A stretch of DNA of 19,406 nucleotides, taken from the NCBI GenBank assembly GCA_001430745.1, contig KQ481946.1:705166-724571 (forward strand), given 5' to 3'. A program made the position numbers and the translations under genes. The notes beneath the pieces are model-generated. The model saw nothing but the letters and a program-made list of their open reading frames with translations. It was not told where the DNA came from and searched no databases. Shown piece after piece: positions 19,264 through 19,406 of this stretch. Within the stretch, counting starts at the first letter, position 1. Each line of letters begins with the position of its first letter. The DNA is from Auxenochlorella pyrenoidosa (Eukaryota > Chlorophyta > Trebouxiophyceae > Chlorellales > Chlorellaceae).

Positions 19264-19406
19264 CGTTGACGTGACGGGGCGGGACGGAGGCCATGAGAAA
19301 CGGCGTGGCGGATATGGATCACGTGCAGGGCTCAGGGAGCCGCAAGGCCTGCGAGGCCAGGAGGCACAGCATTCAGGACGGCAGAGGCAGAAGACGCACG
19401 CAGGCT

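Noticed and set aside
1..19406. A prokaryote-style operon, CRISPR array, defence system or complete mobile element
   Set aside because: The genes are intron-split, independently arranged eukaryotic genes. I saw no direct-repeat arrays, transposase motifs or long terminal repeats.

Overview
The window looks like nuclear DNA of a green alga, most likely a trebouxiophyte of the Chlorella/Micractinium kind. It is GC-rich. Its genes are cut by many 100-370 base introns with GTGAGx/GTGGGx/GTGCGx donors and C-rich tracts before the acceptors, and the proteins are rich in Ala, Gly and Gln. The NAD kinase is of the land-plant/green-alga type. The genus is inference; no marker gene is present.

Layout from left to right. 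Bases 1-1272 hold no gene I can support. A complete ten-exon NAD kinase (minus strand, 5221 to 1273) comes next. A three-exon cupin_5/DUF985 protein (minus strand, 6589 to 5723) lies upstream of it in tandem. A 556-base divergent intergenic region (6590-7145) separates the cupin from a 15-exon tubulin-tyrosine-ligase-like (TTLL) glutamylase (plus, 7146-13003) with a very long low-complexity tail. Next come a six-exon BAH-domain nuclear protein (plus, 13426-15494) and a four-exon F-box/leucine-rich protein (plus, 16357-18405). The 3' part of an unrecognised minus-strand gene (18644 to beyond the right edge) ends the window. All exon joins given here preserve reading phase, and in the NAD kinase, cupin, TTLL and BAH genes the joined protein follows the remembered family sequence across the junctions.

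The genes do not form a pathway. They are typical single eukaryotic genes: NADP supply, an unassigned cupin, tubulin modification, chromatin reading and ubiquitin-ligase targeting. I found no CRISPR array, complete transposon, tRNA or new multi-gene system.

The most unusual observation is not a gene. A stretch of about 50 bases inside a NAD kinase intron (4210-4263) is nearly identical to a universally conserved part of bacterial/organellar small-subunit rRNA. Other points worth a second look are a GC-AG intron in the NAD kinase, a perfect 13-bp hairpin and an A-rich stem-loop in adjacent TTLL introns, a changed KPD motif in the TTLL, and strong G-quadruplex motifs at splice-site-proximal positions.
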